Shown in pieces: positions 1 through 9,924 of a stretch of 64,000 nucleotides of DNA. The position numbers were made by a program, and so were the translations under genes. The notes under the pieces are model-generated. The model made no database searches and was not told the DNA's origin. It was given only the letters and a program-made list of their open reading frames with translations. Each line of letters opens with the position of its first letter. Positions within the stretch are counted from its first letter, which is position 1. The DNA lies in assembly GCF_022605165.1 (NCBI RefSeq), contig NC_063073.1, positions 620,001 through 684,000 of the forward strand. The letters are read 5' to 3'. Source of the stretch: Purpureocillium takamizusanense. Lineage: Eukaryota; Ascomycota; Sordariomycetes; Hypocreales; Ophiocordycipitaceae.

Positions 1-616
1 AGGCATGGGCTGCGCACCACTCTCAGTCCGACCCACGACTCTGCCAAGTTGACGAGCAGGCTGTCTTGCGCCCATCTCCGTGCCGCGGCGACTTCCTTGA
101 CGGCGAGGTCGGTTCGGTTCTGCTGCAGTTGGATCTGCACAATCAGGGCGACGGCTTCCACTGTCGCGCGGGGTCAGTACTTCGTGGTCAGGCGGCAATG
201 TGGTTCCTAACGTCGAGCTTACAGCTTGCCTGATGTTGCGACAGCAGCGCCAGAGCCTCGTCCGAATTGCCTGACGCCTGGAGCACCGTCCCGCCAATGA
301 TCTGGACCGTGACATTGTCGGCGGCGGATTGCGCAAGCTTCTGGATCGTCGCGACCGCGGCGTCGGTCTTGCCAAGCGTGTACTGCGCAAAGGCCCCGAG
401 GGCTTCGAGGTCGGGCACCGACTCGCCTTTCACGTCGGCGAGAACATCCTCGGCCTGGCCAAGGGCGATGCGAGCTCGGAGCTGCAGAACGCGCGCGGGA
501 AGGGCGTTCTCAGGGGAGAAGGAGGACGTGTCGAAGTCAACAACCTCTTGGTACTGGCCCTGGTGGAAGTGATTGTGGATGTTGATGAGCTCGCCCTCGG
601 CGGAAAAGGGGTCCAT
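1..616 (-). CDS. SEC28: Coatomer epsilon subunit (COPI), partial at left edge
   Basis: Epsilon-COP of the COPI coat, which coats vesicles for Golgi-to-ER and intra-Golgi transport; the protein stabilises alpha-COP. The start is the ATG at 616-614, where the protein begins MDPFSAEGELINIHNHF. It continues as a TPR-like helical repeat protein (segments such as ARVLQLRARIALGQ and AVATIQKLAQSAADNVTVQIIGGTVLQASGN). Exon 1 is 223-616. An intron at 161-222 (donor GTAAGC, acceptor ACAG on the minus strand) joins HQAS to LEAVALIVQIQLQQNRTDLAVKEV. Exon 2 runs off the window at base 1, so about 184 of the roughly 290-300 residues usual for the family are present. It is divergent from the eL42 gene. The family is clear from the sequence; the missing C-terminus is to the left. 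Confidence 0.93.
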
Positions 617-1451
617 GTTGGGCGGTGTGGTCACGACGGCAGGTGTCGTCGTAAAGTGTCCTGTAGGCGGGAGTTGGTGACACCTGGTCGTGATGGTGGG
701 GTCCGCGTCCAAACAGGGGGCAGCCGGAGCTGCGCTGTTGCGCTCCCTTGAAGTGGTGGTTCCAGAAGCTTGGTTTAGCCGAGGATAAACCAGTGCGCCA
801 ACTTGGGTTGCCAATGCGCACAACGACTAACACCAGCGTGACTTGACGAAGTGACCAATATGGGACACGAAGGTCAGGCCAAACAAAATAATGAAATCTA
901 TTCAGAGTAGCCTCTTCTAATTGGCGATCTTGGTCTTCATCGCGGATATAAAACAACAGTCTTTGAGGCACTCCTTGGACGGGGATTGATGCTCCATGCG
1001 TATCGGAAGTACAGTATATGCGAACCCCATACGACTACTTGTTGATACAGGCCAGAAATCGGAGAGCCATCGTTAAAGTTAACGGGCAACCCCAAGTTCG
1101 GTGAATTTTGCGTTTAACGCGTCTTTGCGCTCTCGTACTTCGCGTCTGTAGGCCTCGACGCCTTCTTGACTCTTTGGTCAACGTCTTGCTCATCAAGGCA
1201 GGCCCACTACATATGCACAACGTGCACAACTGGATCCGACCCATTATGTCAGCAAGTTTCGCTAGTCACAGCCCTGGAATCGCCGCAGCGGACGGCTCAG
1301 CCCCACCGTCACCCACCTTGCCCAATCACGATTGGCTTTTACCCTAGTCTCCCACAAAGCGAGAAATCACCAAAACCTCCCAAATTTCGCTCCATCTTGG
1401 GAACTTTGCATCACCAAACACCAAGTAACGACACCGCACAACGTCGTCAAG
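617..1451. promoter_or_regulatory. Divergent promoter region, coatomer epsilon / eL42
   Basis: Intergenic DNA between two divergently transcribed housekeeping genes. No coding segment is supported. Close to eL42 it holds an inverted pair of CCAAT boxes (1322-1326 and 1331-1335) and a telobox-like ACCCTAG (1341-1347), described separately. A TACAGTATA motif lies at 1010-1018. Confidence 0.6.
1322..1347 (+). promoter_or_regulatory. Inverted CCAAT pair plus telobox-like site upstream of eL42
   Basis: CCAAT at 1322-1326 and ATTGG at 1331-1335 form a mirror-facing pair, followed by ACCCTAG at 1341-1347, about 105 bases before the eL42 start codon. CCAAT is the site of the HAP/CBC complex. Telobox-like ACCCTA motifs are known from ribosomal protein gene promoters in several fungi (Tbf1-type factors). 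That they drive this ribosomal gene is inference from position. Confidence 0.5.
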
Positions 1452-2174
1452 ATGGTATGTCCCGCCGCGAACCCCAATCCCGTCCGATGTGTCCAAACCT
1501 ACAGGGCGAATACGCTTCTCGAAGCGCACGATCGGTCGCCAGCACGCGATGACAGTCTTCGACGATTTTTCGATTCGCACTGCGAGCGGGGAGTGGCGCG
1601 CATCCGAGCGAACATGACGACCGCCGCGGCATGAATTGGAGGAAGCTCCGGATGAACATTCGATTTCGAACTACGATCCGACCACATTCACACATCGAAG
1701 ACTGTCTCGTGCAAATGGCGACCGACTGCGACTTCGAGAGCCATCGACCCGCGTCACCATCTCGCAAACAGCTGCTGACCTGCCGGCACAGGTCAACATT
1801 CCCAAGACCCGCAACACCTACTGCAAGGGCAAGGAGTGCCGCAAGCACACCCAGCACAAGGTGACGCAGTACAAGGCTGGCAAGGCCTCCCTGTTCGCCC
1901 AGGGTAAGCGTCGTTACGACCGGAAGCAGTCGGGTTATGGTGGTCAGACCAAGCCCGTCTTCCACAAGAAGGCCAAGACGACCAAGAAGGTCGTCCTGCG
2001 GTTGGAGTGCGTCAAGTGCAAGACCAAGTGCCAGCTGGCGTTGAAGCGATGCAAGCACTTTGAGCTGGGGTATGTCAATCCGGGTCTCCTCCGGCTCGCG
2101 CAATCAGGCGGCATGCTAACGAGGCGGCGTACAGTGGCGACAAGAAGACGAAGGGTGCGGCTCTGGTGTTCTAA
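1452..2174 (+). CDS. RPL42: 60S ribosomal protein eL42 (L44/L42 family)
   Basis: Structural protein of the large ribosomal subunit near the E-site. Exons are 1452-1454, 1792-2069 and 2135-2174, giving 106 residues, the normal family length. The first exon is the start ATG alone. The first intron (1455-1791, donor GTATGT) is 337 nt, long for this genome; the second (2070-2134) carries a GCTAAC branch point. Translation starts [20 protein letters not shown] and ends [13 protein letters not shown]. The zinc-ribbon cysteines C12, C17 and the [14 protein letters not shown] pair are present (read as CVKC then KTKC). Residue 56 is proline (GGQTKPVF), the form associated in yeasts with cycloheximide sensitivity, whereas glutamine at this place gives resistance. 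The family call is certain. The unusual start exon rests on the good fit of MVNIPKT to the family N-terminus. Confidence 0.97.
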
Positions 2175-2542
2175 GTGCATTGTTTTTGGGTCACTCCATT
2201 TCTCGTGCTTCTCCTCGCGGCATTTGGGCATCATGGACACTGGCGAAGGGGGATACCAAGTCCTCGATTGGGGATGGGTTCATAGGGAATGAATAAAACG
2301 GTTCTCTGTGGTCACGCAATACGACGAGTACGCGTGCGGCGACTTGACAACTCGACCCGCAGTCAGTGCGGCCACCCAGGCGAAAAGGTCACTTTTGGAG
2401 AGGCAGAGGGCGAGCACTCTGGACGGTGAATGTGAAACTGGGTTAGTGCAGCTGGTCGAAATGAAAACATCGCTGAGATGCGGCTCGGTTACGCATGGGC
2501 ATACTGTGTCTATTCAAAGCCCAGTGGACTATATCAGCCCGT
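2175..2542. other. Convergent 3' intergenic region
   Basis: 3' flanks of eL42 and of the 2H-phosphoesterase gene. AATAAA at 2292-2297, about 118 bases after the eL42 stop, is a plausible polyadenylation signal. No coding sequence seen. Confidence 0.5.
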
Positions 2543-3630
2543 CTAGAATCCTTCGCCCATCATAATGGTTCTACCACCCCCATACCACAGGGTGCCGTTG
2601 CGGGCGTCCAGCCCCTTCTCCTGTCCGACCACCCATTCCCCGATGAAGTCGGCATTCGGCTTGTCCCAAGTCTCCTTCTTGAGCCAGTCATTTATCTCAT
2701 CGATGGCCTTGATCCAGCTGGCCCTCTTTTCCGGCGTGTCATGATCATCCCCGTCCAGGTACCGCCCCAGCGTGATGTGCGCGCTTGGGACCTGGTACCG
2801 CGACCCAACCTCGAGCCCCGCTTCGCACACCTTGTCGAAGATGTCTCGTCGCAGATGGTGATAGGTGTAGTCGTCGCCCGAGGCGACGCCATCTTGCGGG
2901 TCAGGCTGCGTCGCGGCAGGCGAGACGGCCGGCTCACCCGACGCCGGCAGGAAAGAGAGGGCGAAGGCGGAGAGATCATAGGAGATCATGGGCTTGACCA
3001 GGCGCGCGCGGTGGGCGTGCGTGTAAGACGTGATGGATGGAAGCGCCGGCCGCAGGACAGACACGAGCGATGCAATCTCCTCAGGCGTCTTGGAGAAGGT
3101 TATCTCAAGCGTAGTGAGGTGCATACGATACGTCGGCATCAACCATACGCCTGGCCATTGTAAGTCGTGGTCCGTCTGCAGGTGTAGATACGTAGGATTT
3201 GGAGTGCCTTACCTGGAGCGGCCGCCTTGAGCATGCCCTGTAGCTTCTCGGCCAACTGAATTACATGAATCGGCGGCCGTGCCCACAGGACGAGACAATT
3301 CCTCTCATCTCGGAAGCCGGGCTCGACATGCGGCCTCTCCAACCTCAGCAGGTGCTGGTCAATAATGAGACCAGTGAAGTCGGGGGACAGAAACTTGTCC
3401 TTTTGCTGAGCGTTGCGCTTAGTGCGATGGACTGCATATAGCTGCTGGATCTCTTCCTGCATCATCGGTCATTAGGTTGTCTCGTTGGGCTAATTATGCG
3501 CTTGGCGTACATGGCTGTCGTGGCAGGCGTCGATGAACGCCGCATACGGGTTTTCCCCGGGCTTGAGCGCGATGCCAGAGAGGTCTTCCAGCTTATTCTG
3601 CGCATCCGTCGCGGACACCTTGTCAGCCAT
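2543..3630 (-). CDS. 2H-phosphoesterase family protein (RNA ligase / cyclic nucleotide phosphodiesterase-like)
   Basis: Exons on the minus strand are 3511-3630, 3213-3456 and 2543-3150, giving 323 residues beginning MADKVSATDAQNKLEDLSG. The introns are 54 and 62 nt with GTACGC and GTAAGG donors. Two H-x-T motifs, HLT at about residues 132-134 (RMHLTTLEIT) and HIT at about 246-248 (SAHITLGRY), are the paired catalytic signature of 2H phosphoesterases, which cleave or ligate 2',3'-cyclic phosphate-containing nucleotides and RNA ends. The spacing of about 114 residues fits a single LigT-like fold. Fungal homologues are usually annotated as RNA ligase/cyclic nucleotide phosphodiesterase without tested substrate. 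No signal peptide is visible, so it is probably cytosolic or nuclear. The substrate is unknown. Confidence 0.85.
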
Positions 3631-4096
3631 AGTGACTGCGGTCCCCATGATTTGTATGGCGGGAGAGGACGAGGCTATCGTCAAACAATCAATCCTATTT
3701 CAAGACTCAGGGGTCGGGAAGAAACCAATGGCGCCTTTGTCTTGACAGGCGACGTCGCAGATGACTAATCTGGATATCATTTTGGTATCAGGCTATATTT
3801 GTACGACGATGGGGGTCAAACTCCGTCAGTCGGAGTTGAACATTGAACTGTGGATTATAATTAGATAGTTAACGTGGCTTCCAAACGTGGTCAAGGTCTC
3901 AGCACTGTGCTGCGATATCGTGGTGTCAATGGAGTTTGCGGCCTGTGTAAGAGACAAGTCATCTTAGTGGAGTTATTGCATGCACACTCAGCTCAACCTC
4001 GCTCACCAGACCAAGTCGAATACAGCAGCAAATTCTAAGCTGACGCTGGTTCTATCTCAATTTGACATAAAATATGGGAAAATCGCCTTTATGATT
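3631..4096. other. Intergenic spacer
   Basis: 466 bases between two minus-strand genes: the promoter of the 2H-phosphoesterase gene and the 3' flank of ureidoglycolate lyase. It is relatively AT-rich near 4040-4096. No gene or strong motif seen. Confidence 0.4.
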
Positions 4097-4858
4097 TTAT
4101 AGCTTTTCCCTCCTTCCCTTTGGTATCCTGACATCAATCCGAGGTTCGCTCCCGTCCTCCGACACAAACTCCACCAGCTGGCAGTCCTCGTCGGGCACGC
4201 CACTCATCGACTGTGACACCACGAAATCCAGCGTCGTGCCCTCCTCCCCAAGAACCACCATGGGCGCATGCCATGTGCCTGCGCCATACGTGACGGCCTG
4301 GGCGTTGGTCGCCACGAATGCCACCATGCCGCTCAAATCTGGCAAGCCTCTCCCGGGTAGGTCGTGGCCGGCTTGGGGCACGGGCAGGCCCTCATCGGCC
4401 TCGCTGGGCAGCAGGCTGGGGGCGACGACGACGAGGTACGTCTCAGCCGAGGAAGAGACGGGGGCAAAGGTCTGGGTGGTGAAGGGGTGGCGCTCCAGCA
4501 CCTTGACGGCGAAGAGGTCCTCCGGGGCGCTCTCGGTGCTGTCGGGCGCCGGGGCCAGCTCCCGGGCGGCGCAGACGAACATGCTGAAGACAGGCTCACC
4601 GGGCCCGCCGCTGGGCGCCTGCGCGTACAGGTTGCGCACGCGGCTCACATTGCGGTACTGGATGGCGGAGCCCTGGTTGGCGGAGAAGGCGTTGGCGGGC
4701 AGCGAGGCGGCGTGCGCGGCGAAGGCGGATGGGTGCACGTCGGCGCGCGGGTTGGCGATGACGCTGCCAAATGGCGCAAAGGCCTCGTGTGACAGAGGCT
4801 GGGCGGTGACCTGTACCCTGCGGCTGCCGATGTTGACGATGACGACCATGATGGCCAC
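4097..4858 (-). CDS. DAL3: Ureidoglycolate lyase
   Basis: Enzyme of purine/allantoin catabolism that splits ureidoglycolate into glyoxylate and urea (EC 4.3.2.3), the last step releasing urea from allantoate. It is a single exon of 253 residues, within the normal size for fungal forms. The protein starts MAIMVVIVNIGSRRVQVTAQPLSHEAFAPFGSVIANP, with the family's F-x-P-F-G-x-V-I N-terminal signature. It has the conserved YGAGTWHAPMVVL motif at residues 191-203 in the bicupin-like core, and ends TLDFVVSQSMSGVPDEDCQLVEF. A second Met at residue 4 is an alternative start. No other allantoin pathway gene lies in the window, so it is not part of a DAL cluster here. In fungi such genes are generally under nitrogen catabolite control; I did not identify decisive GATA sites. 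Confidence 0.93.
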   Translation of the reverse strand: MAIMVVIVNIGSRRVQVTAQPLSHEAFAPFGSVIANPRADVHPSAFAAHAASLPANAFSANQGSAIQYRNVSRVRNLYAQAPSGGPGEPVFSMFVCAARELAPAPDSTESAPEDLFAVKVLERHPFTTQTFAPVSSSAETYLVVVAPSLLPSEADEGLPVPQAGHDLPGRGLPDLSGMVAFVATNAQAVTYGAGTWHAPMVVLGEEGTTLDFVVSQSMSGVPDEDCQLVEFVSEDGSEPRIDVRIPKGRREKL

Positions 4859-5849
4859 TGTGCGAGCACGGCGGGCTGTGGTGTCACAGGTGGACGTGCT
4901 GGCGTCTCCTCCTTCTCACTCTTGTCATTTACTTCTCCGCCTGCCTTGGGCTGTCCGGCTGTCACGATTGCGGCAGAGTTTCCGTGGCTTGAGGAGACAT
5001 GGAGAGCGACAAGGAGACGTCGACGGCGGCTTTATGTCGAGAAGCCGTTGCGCCTCCGACATGACATACAAGGACGTTAGGTCAGGGCCGGCCTTCCGCG
5101 GGGGCGGAGCCCTGGCCGGTGCCGGACTCCTCCGGGGGCGGCCGCCTCCGCGCCAGCGTTCTCCAATGGCAGCGGTCCACCTTGGCCTGAAAACGCCGCT
5201 GCCGCCGCTGCCTCGCCCCCAGACGACACTTGTTGTTCCCAACCCCGTTTCCTCCAAAGTGTCAGAGATGCACAGTCCATCTTTGGTTGCCACAAGAGGT
5301 GCGCATTGGCAACATGCCCAACAGACAACGAGGCGGCATTTGATTCAGCTGAAGCAAGGCACGGGCGCCGTTTTGCGATTTCGTGGCTGCTCCTTCGGCG
5401 CCGAGCTCGGCATTTCGGCTGCCGTTTGGGCGAAACCCTGATCGCTTTGAGAGAAGGAGCGATCGGATGAGCGAGCCGGCAGGCCGCAGCAGCTTCGCTC
5501 ATTGGTGGCGACCCGCGTAAAGACGCGCAGGGCGTCGCCGTTCAGACTGACGTGCTCGTCGTTGCCTCTGATGCTCATCACCCGTCGTGACCGTGACCGT
5601 CTTCACACTGTCACACCGTCTGTGCTCTTTCGTTGCGAGCACTATAAAACATCAACAAACCCCTCCCCGCTTTGCCCGCCCGGTTGGCAGCAATTCGGCA
5701 AACTCGCTCTTCCCCTCCTCTGTCCTCCCATACCTGAAGCGTAAACTCAACAAGTCAGAACTACAAAAACGGACGACGTGACGCAAAATCCGCCACCAAC
5801 GTAAAAACGGTCTGCATCTCGGCATAAAGCGACCCCGCCATCGGGCTGA
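4859..5849. promoter_or_regulatory. Divergent promoter region, ureidoglycolate lyase / MFS transporter
   Basis: About 990 bases between divergent genes. A TATAAAA element lies at 5643-5649, about 200 bases before the transporter start. Long open frames crossing this region have no recognisable domain and are shadows of GC-rich DNA. Confidence 0.45.
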
Positions 5850-7872
5850 ATGAGAGGACATGGCAGCCATGAGCACTACGACAGCGACAGCGACCCCGAC
5901 GTAGACGCGCTCCTCGAATTCCCGAGCGAGCCAGCGGCCGCAAGTACACGAGGCAATGGCCCGTACCTTGCTGCCGTAGCGGAGAGCGACGACGCTGCCA
6001 TCCGGGACCCTCCGACTGCCCAGCCATCTCAACAGAAAGATGCCCGCAGCAAAGAACCAGTGGCGTGGAGCGATCTGCCCCGGAAGGACCAGCTGGTCAT
6101 CATCACGCTGGCTCGTATGAGTGAGCCCCTTGTGCAGACCTCGTTGCAGGCAAGTCTCCCGCAGCTCCTCCTCCTCCGCCCCCTCTCAACAGCAGCCCCA
6201 TCCATGCCCTCTCAACAACTCGTCTTCCGTGCCCACCCGGAGACAGCTCCATCTGACATGATGCCAGTCGTACATGTTCTACCAACTCAAGTGGTTCGAC
6301 CCGTCCCTTCCCGATGCGACCATCTCGAGCCAGGCCGGTGTTCTGCACGCTAGTTTCATGGCCGCGCAGTGTCTCACGGCCATGCTTTGGGGCCGCGTGG
6401 CCGACTCGCACCGCGCTGGCCGCAAGACGGTCTTGCTGGTAGGCTTACTGGGCACGAGCGTGTCGTGCTTGGGTTTTGGCTTCTCCACCACGTTCTGGCA
6501 GGCGCTGGTGTTTCGAACGCTGGGCGGCATGACCAACGGTAACATCGGCGTTATGCGGACCATGTGCGTGCCTATCCATACCTTTCCCCCTTCGCTCAAC
6601 CACAGCTCGTCGGGAGTTGCAGGGTGAAGGGTCTGGTCTCCGACTGAGCTGGTAGTGAGTTTTATGCTGATGTGACATAGGATCAGCGAGGTAATTCGCG
6701 AAAAGAGGTTCCAAGCTCGGGCCTTTCTCCTCCTGCCCATGACCTTCAACATCGGAGTCATCATCGGGCCAATCCTTGGCGGCATCCTCTCCGATCCCGC
6801 AGGTAGCTATCCCGATGTCTTCGGCAGAGTACCCTTTTTCGTCAAGTTCCCCTATGCCGCACCCAATATCCTCTCGTCCTTCTTTCTCCTGTGTGCCGCC
6901 GCTGCGGTGTGGCTCGGCCTTGAGGAAACACTCGACTCCCTCCGCGATGGCACGCCAGATTTTGGTTCCCGACTGGGCCAGAAGCTCACGAGGATCGTCA
7001 AGGGGAGGTTCAAGAGGGAAGGAAGAGGCGGGGAGTATCAGAGACTCCTTTCCGACGATGTTGAGCTCGACGGCGAGGAAGCCGTCGTCAAACCCCCCGT
7101 CAAGCGCTACACGCAGCGCCTCGCATTCCGCCGCATCTTCACCCACAACGTCGCCCTGACGCTGTTTGCACAGTTCTTCCTGAACTTCCACGTCGGGACG
7201 TTCAACTCTCTGTGGTTCGTGTTTCTGTCAACACCAGTATGGGATCCCGCAACGTCGAGCCACAGCCCCCGGCTGCCCTTTTTCTTCACGGGTGGCATCG
7301 GCCTACACCCGCGGTCAGTTGGCATCGCCATGGCCATCCTGGGCGCCATCGGCATCACGATGCAGCTGTTCCTCTATCCACGAATATCGGCGCGCCTGGG
7401 CACCCTCAAGTCGTGGCGGTACTTCTTGCTCTGCTTCCCACTTACCTACTTCTTCGTGCCGTACCTGTCCGTCGTCCCCAGCACCACGGCGCCGCCGTCG
7501 GCCAAGACCGGCCCGGCCATCTGGTTCGCCATCATCGGACTGCTGTTCATACAGGTGACTGGACGGACGTTTGCGCTCCCCAGCCAGGTCATCCTCGTCA
7601 ACAACTGCTCTCCGCATCCTAGCGTCCTGGGCACCGTCCACGGCATATCTCAGAGCGTGAGCAGCGCGGCGAGGACTATAGGCCCCATGGTGGGCGGCGT
7701 GGTGTATGGCTTCGGGCTCAGCCACGGCATCGTCGGGCTCGTCTTCTGGATGCTCACTTGCGTCGCCGTGTGTGCGTGTCTGGCAAGCAGGCTGGTCAAG
7801 GAAGGAGACGGGCATGAGATTTGGCTCGAGGGCGACGAAGAGGAAGAAATGCCCGCCGGGGCACGTGGCTAG
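5850..7872 (+). CDS. MFS transporter, ZIF1/YCR023C-like
   Basis: Twelve-helix major facilitator protein of 595 residues resembling plant ZINC-INDUCED FACILITATOR and yeast YCR023C. Exons are 5850-6149, 6268-6563 and 6681-7872. Intron 1 (6150-6267) has a GC donor (CAG|GCAAGT) and normal AG acceptor; intron 2 (6564-6680) has GTGCGT. After a soluble acidic N-terminus (about 80 residues) the core begins at QLVIITLARMSEPLVQTSLQSYMFYQL. Motif A (WGRVADSHRAGRKTV, about 141-155) and a motif-C-like GPILGGILSDPAG follow. A long charged central loop lies between helices 6 and 7 (RLGQKLTRIVKGRFKREGRGGEYQRLL). The tail is acidic (EGDEEEEMPAGARG). Family members export small molecules or metal chelators at vacuolar or plasma membranes; the substrate cannot be read from sequence. 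Confidence 0.9.
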
Positions 7873-8133
7873 ACGAGAGGGCGCGTTCACACACGGACAG
7901 ACCCTCGAGGGACATATTCTTTTTAGAGACATGGACTTTCAGGCCTGGCTTACATGTACACTGACATTAACGCCTAGATTGACCCAAAGACAGACACAGT
8001 ATAGTACAAGACATATCGCGTGCGCGCTCCCCGCTGTGAAACAATACTCGCTTGCTCCCTCGTTGTCAAACCGTTTCCCGAAGCTTGATTCTGCTTTGCC
8101 GAGTGTCACCACCACCACCGTCATCATGCATAC

Positions 8134-9924
8134 TCATGCGAATTCCCGCGGCCGTTGGGCGCTCCCCAGCCCCGGATCGTCGTCGTCCTTGTCGGCGCTC
8201 CTCCAGGGCGACGTCGACCTCGCCGGCACGGGCTGCAGGCCAATGTGCTGCGAGGGCGGCTCGTAGCCCGGCGGCGGATCGGAGGGGTTTCCGCTGGACT
8301 GGGGCGCCGGGTAGTAGTCCTGGCGCCAGGGGTGCGGCTGGTAGCTCGTGTTGGCGCCGGGCTGGCCGTTGGCGGCGAGCTGCGTGCGCTTCTTCTTGTT
8401 GAGGTAGCCGCGGCCGAAGACGAAGAAGAGCATGACGAAGCCGATGAAGATGATGATGCCGGCGAGGATCATGCCGTACTTGTTGTCGAGGGCGAAGGAG
8501 AAGCCGCTGGACGAGCCGTGTCAGCGCGCGCGCACCACCCTTGTAGGGGAGAGAACAAATGGGTGGGGAGCACTCACAAGAAGGCATTCAGGATGCCAAA
8601 GAAGATGATGATGCGGCCCAGCCAGAGATGGATCCTACCAAACTTGGTGGGGGCCTGCGTCTTGCGGTACTCGGTGTGGTGGAGGAAGCCGAGGACGAAC
8701 TGGCCGATGATGAAAGCGACGATGATGAAGCCAAGGATCTGGTGATAGTGGCGGAAGCCGCGAGACTGGATTGCGCACACAAAAAGTCAGCAAGGGGTTA
8801 CGCTATTAGACACCCGCGCGCGCCGAGGATTCTTCTGCAGGAGGGAAGGAGGAGGGGCGCACCCTCTGGTAGTTGAAGCTCGTGACGACGCCCAGAGCGA
8901 AGCCCGCAAAGACGCCGAGCATGGCGACGGTCTGGTTGACGGCGTGCCAGCGGGCCCAGCGGCCGAGGCGCAGGAAGGCGACGCCGACGGGGAAGAGGAC
9001 GACGAGGAAGAGGACCATGAAGGCGCCGTGCAGAGCGGCCTTGACGTCGGCCTTGCCCGTCTTGCGCCAGCCAAAGGTGACGCCCTCGTTCTTGGAGTTT
9101 GCGTTGAGGACGGGCAGGTCGGCGCTGCCCTGGGTGTGCTGCATGTCGATGGTGAAGCCGCCGAACTCGCGGTGGAACTTGATGCTGGCGCGCTGGTCGG
9201 AGCTTCGGAAGCGCTCACGGGGGCCGACGGCGTAGATGGCGTTGGAGCTCGGGGAGGAGACGTCGATGTAGCCGCTGCCCGAGTCGCGGGCGGGCCAGCT
9301 GCGGCAGTGCTCTATGCACTTTGCGTTGAAGTACATGTAGCCGTCGTCGCGGACGCCGGTGCCGTTGAGCACCTCGTAGCGCAGGTCGGGGTAGAACTCG
9401 GGCTCGTAGTTGCCGTAGGCGACGCGCGGGGAAAAGGTCACGTTGGTGTCAGAGTCGCGGTAGAGGAGGAGGAAGAGGGCGCCCTTCATGTCGTCGCTGC
9501 CGAGGCCGACGCCGCCCCAGGCGTCGTCGAGAGAGACGCGCAGGCTGAAGTAGACGTCGAGGTTGTTGTGCTCGGGGACGGTGAAGGCGAAGGCGACGTC
9601 GCCGTCGGGCGAGACAAAGGTCGACTGGCCGGGCGGGTTGTCGGCGTCGTCGGCGGCGCGGGCGACGGCGGGCGCAAGGGCTGCGGAAGGAGAAGAAGCA
9701 TCAGGGGTCAGCGGACGTATAATACTACCACAGACTCTGTCTATGACGAATGATCATAGGCGCGTCTCTAGGCGTGGGACGGTGCCAGGCAGTACGCCCG
9801 CGATGTATCATGATTTGTAGCGACGGCAGGGGAGCTGGGAGGGTCAAAGTCAAAAGGGAAGACGAAGAAGAAACTCACCCGCAACCGCCAGCGCGGCGCC
9901 GCGCCAGATTGTCCTGAGCAGCAT
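8134..9924 (-). CDS. DOMON domain - cytochrome b561 membrane protein
   Basis: Predicted 474-residue trans-membrane electron carrier. Minus-strand exons are 9879-9924, 8863-9680, 8578-8765 and 8134-8506, with introns of 198, 97 and 71 nt. The first exon encodes the start of a signal peptide (MLLRTIWRGAALAVA), and cleavage is likely near AVARA-ADDADN. A DOMON-type beta-sandwich follows, FVSPDGDVAFAFTVP to roughly residue 210. Then come about five hydrophobic helices typical of cytochrome b561 (AALHGAFMVLFLVVLFPVGVAF, AVNQTVAMLGVFAGFALGV, QILGFIIVAFIIGQFVLGF, GRIIIFFGILNAF, GMILAGIIIFIGFVMLFF). Candidate haem-ligand histidines lie in LHGAF, ARWHAV, HYHQI and GRIHLWLGR. The cytosolic tail is proline/glycine-rich. 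Such fusions pass electrons across the membrane, for example in ferric reduction; the partner here is unknown. Confidence 0.9.

Noticed and set aside
4236..5441. 401-codon plus-strand open frame over ureidoglycolate lyase and its promoter
   Set aside because: It overlaps the antisense of a clear enzyme gene and has no domain. Stop-free length is explained by GC-rich codons of the opposite strand.
8806..8862. Reading through the b561 intron (NYQRVRPSSFPPAEESSARAGV)
   Set aside because: Ends in a stop and breaks the helix series; the splice to SRGFRHYHQILGF restores the conserved membrane domain.
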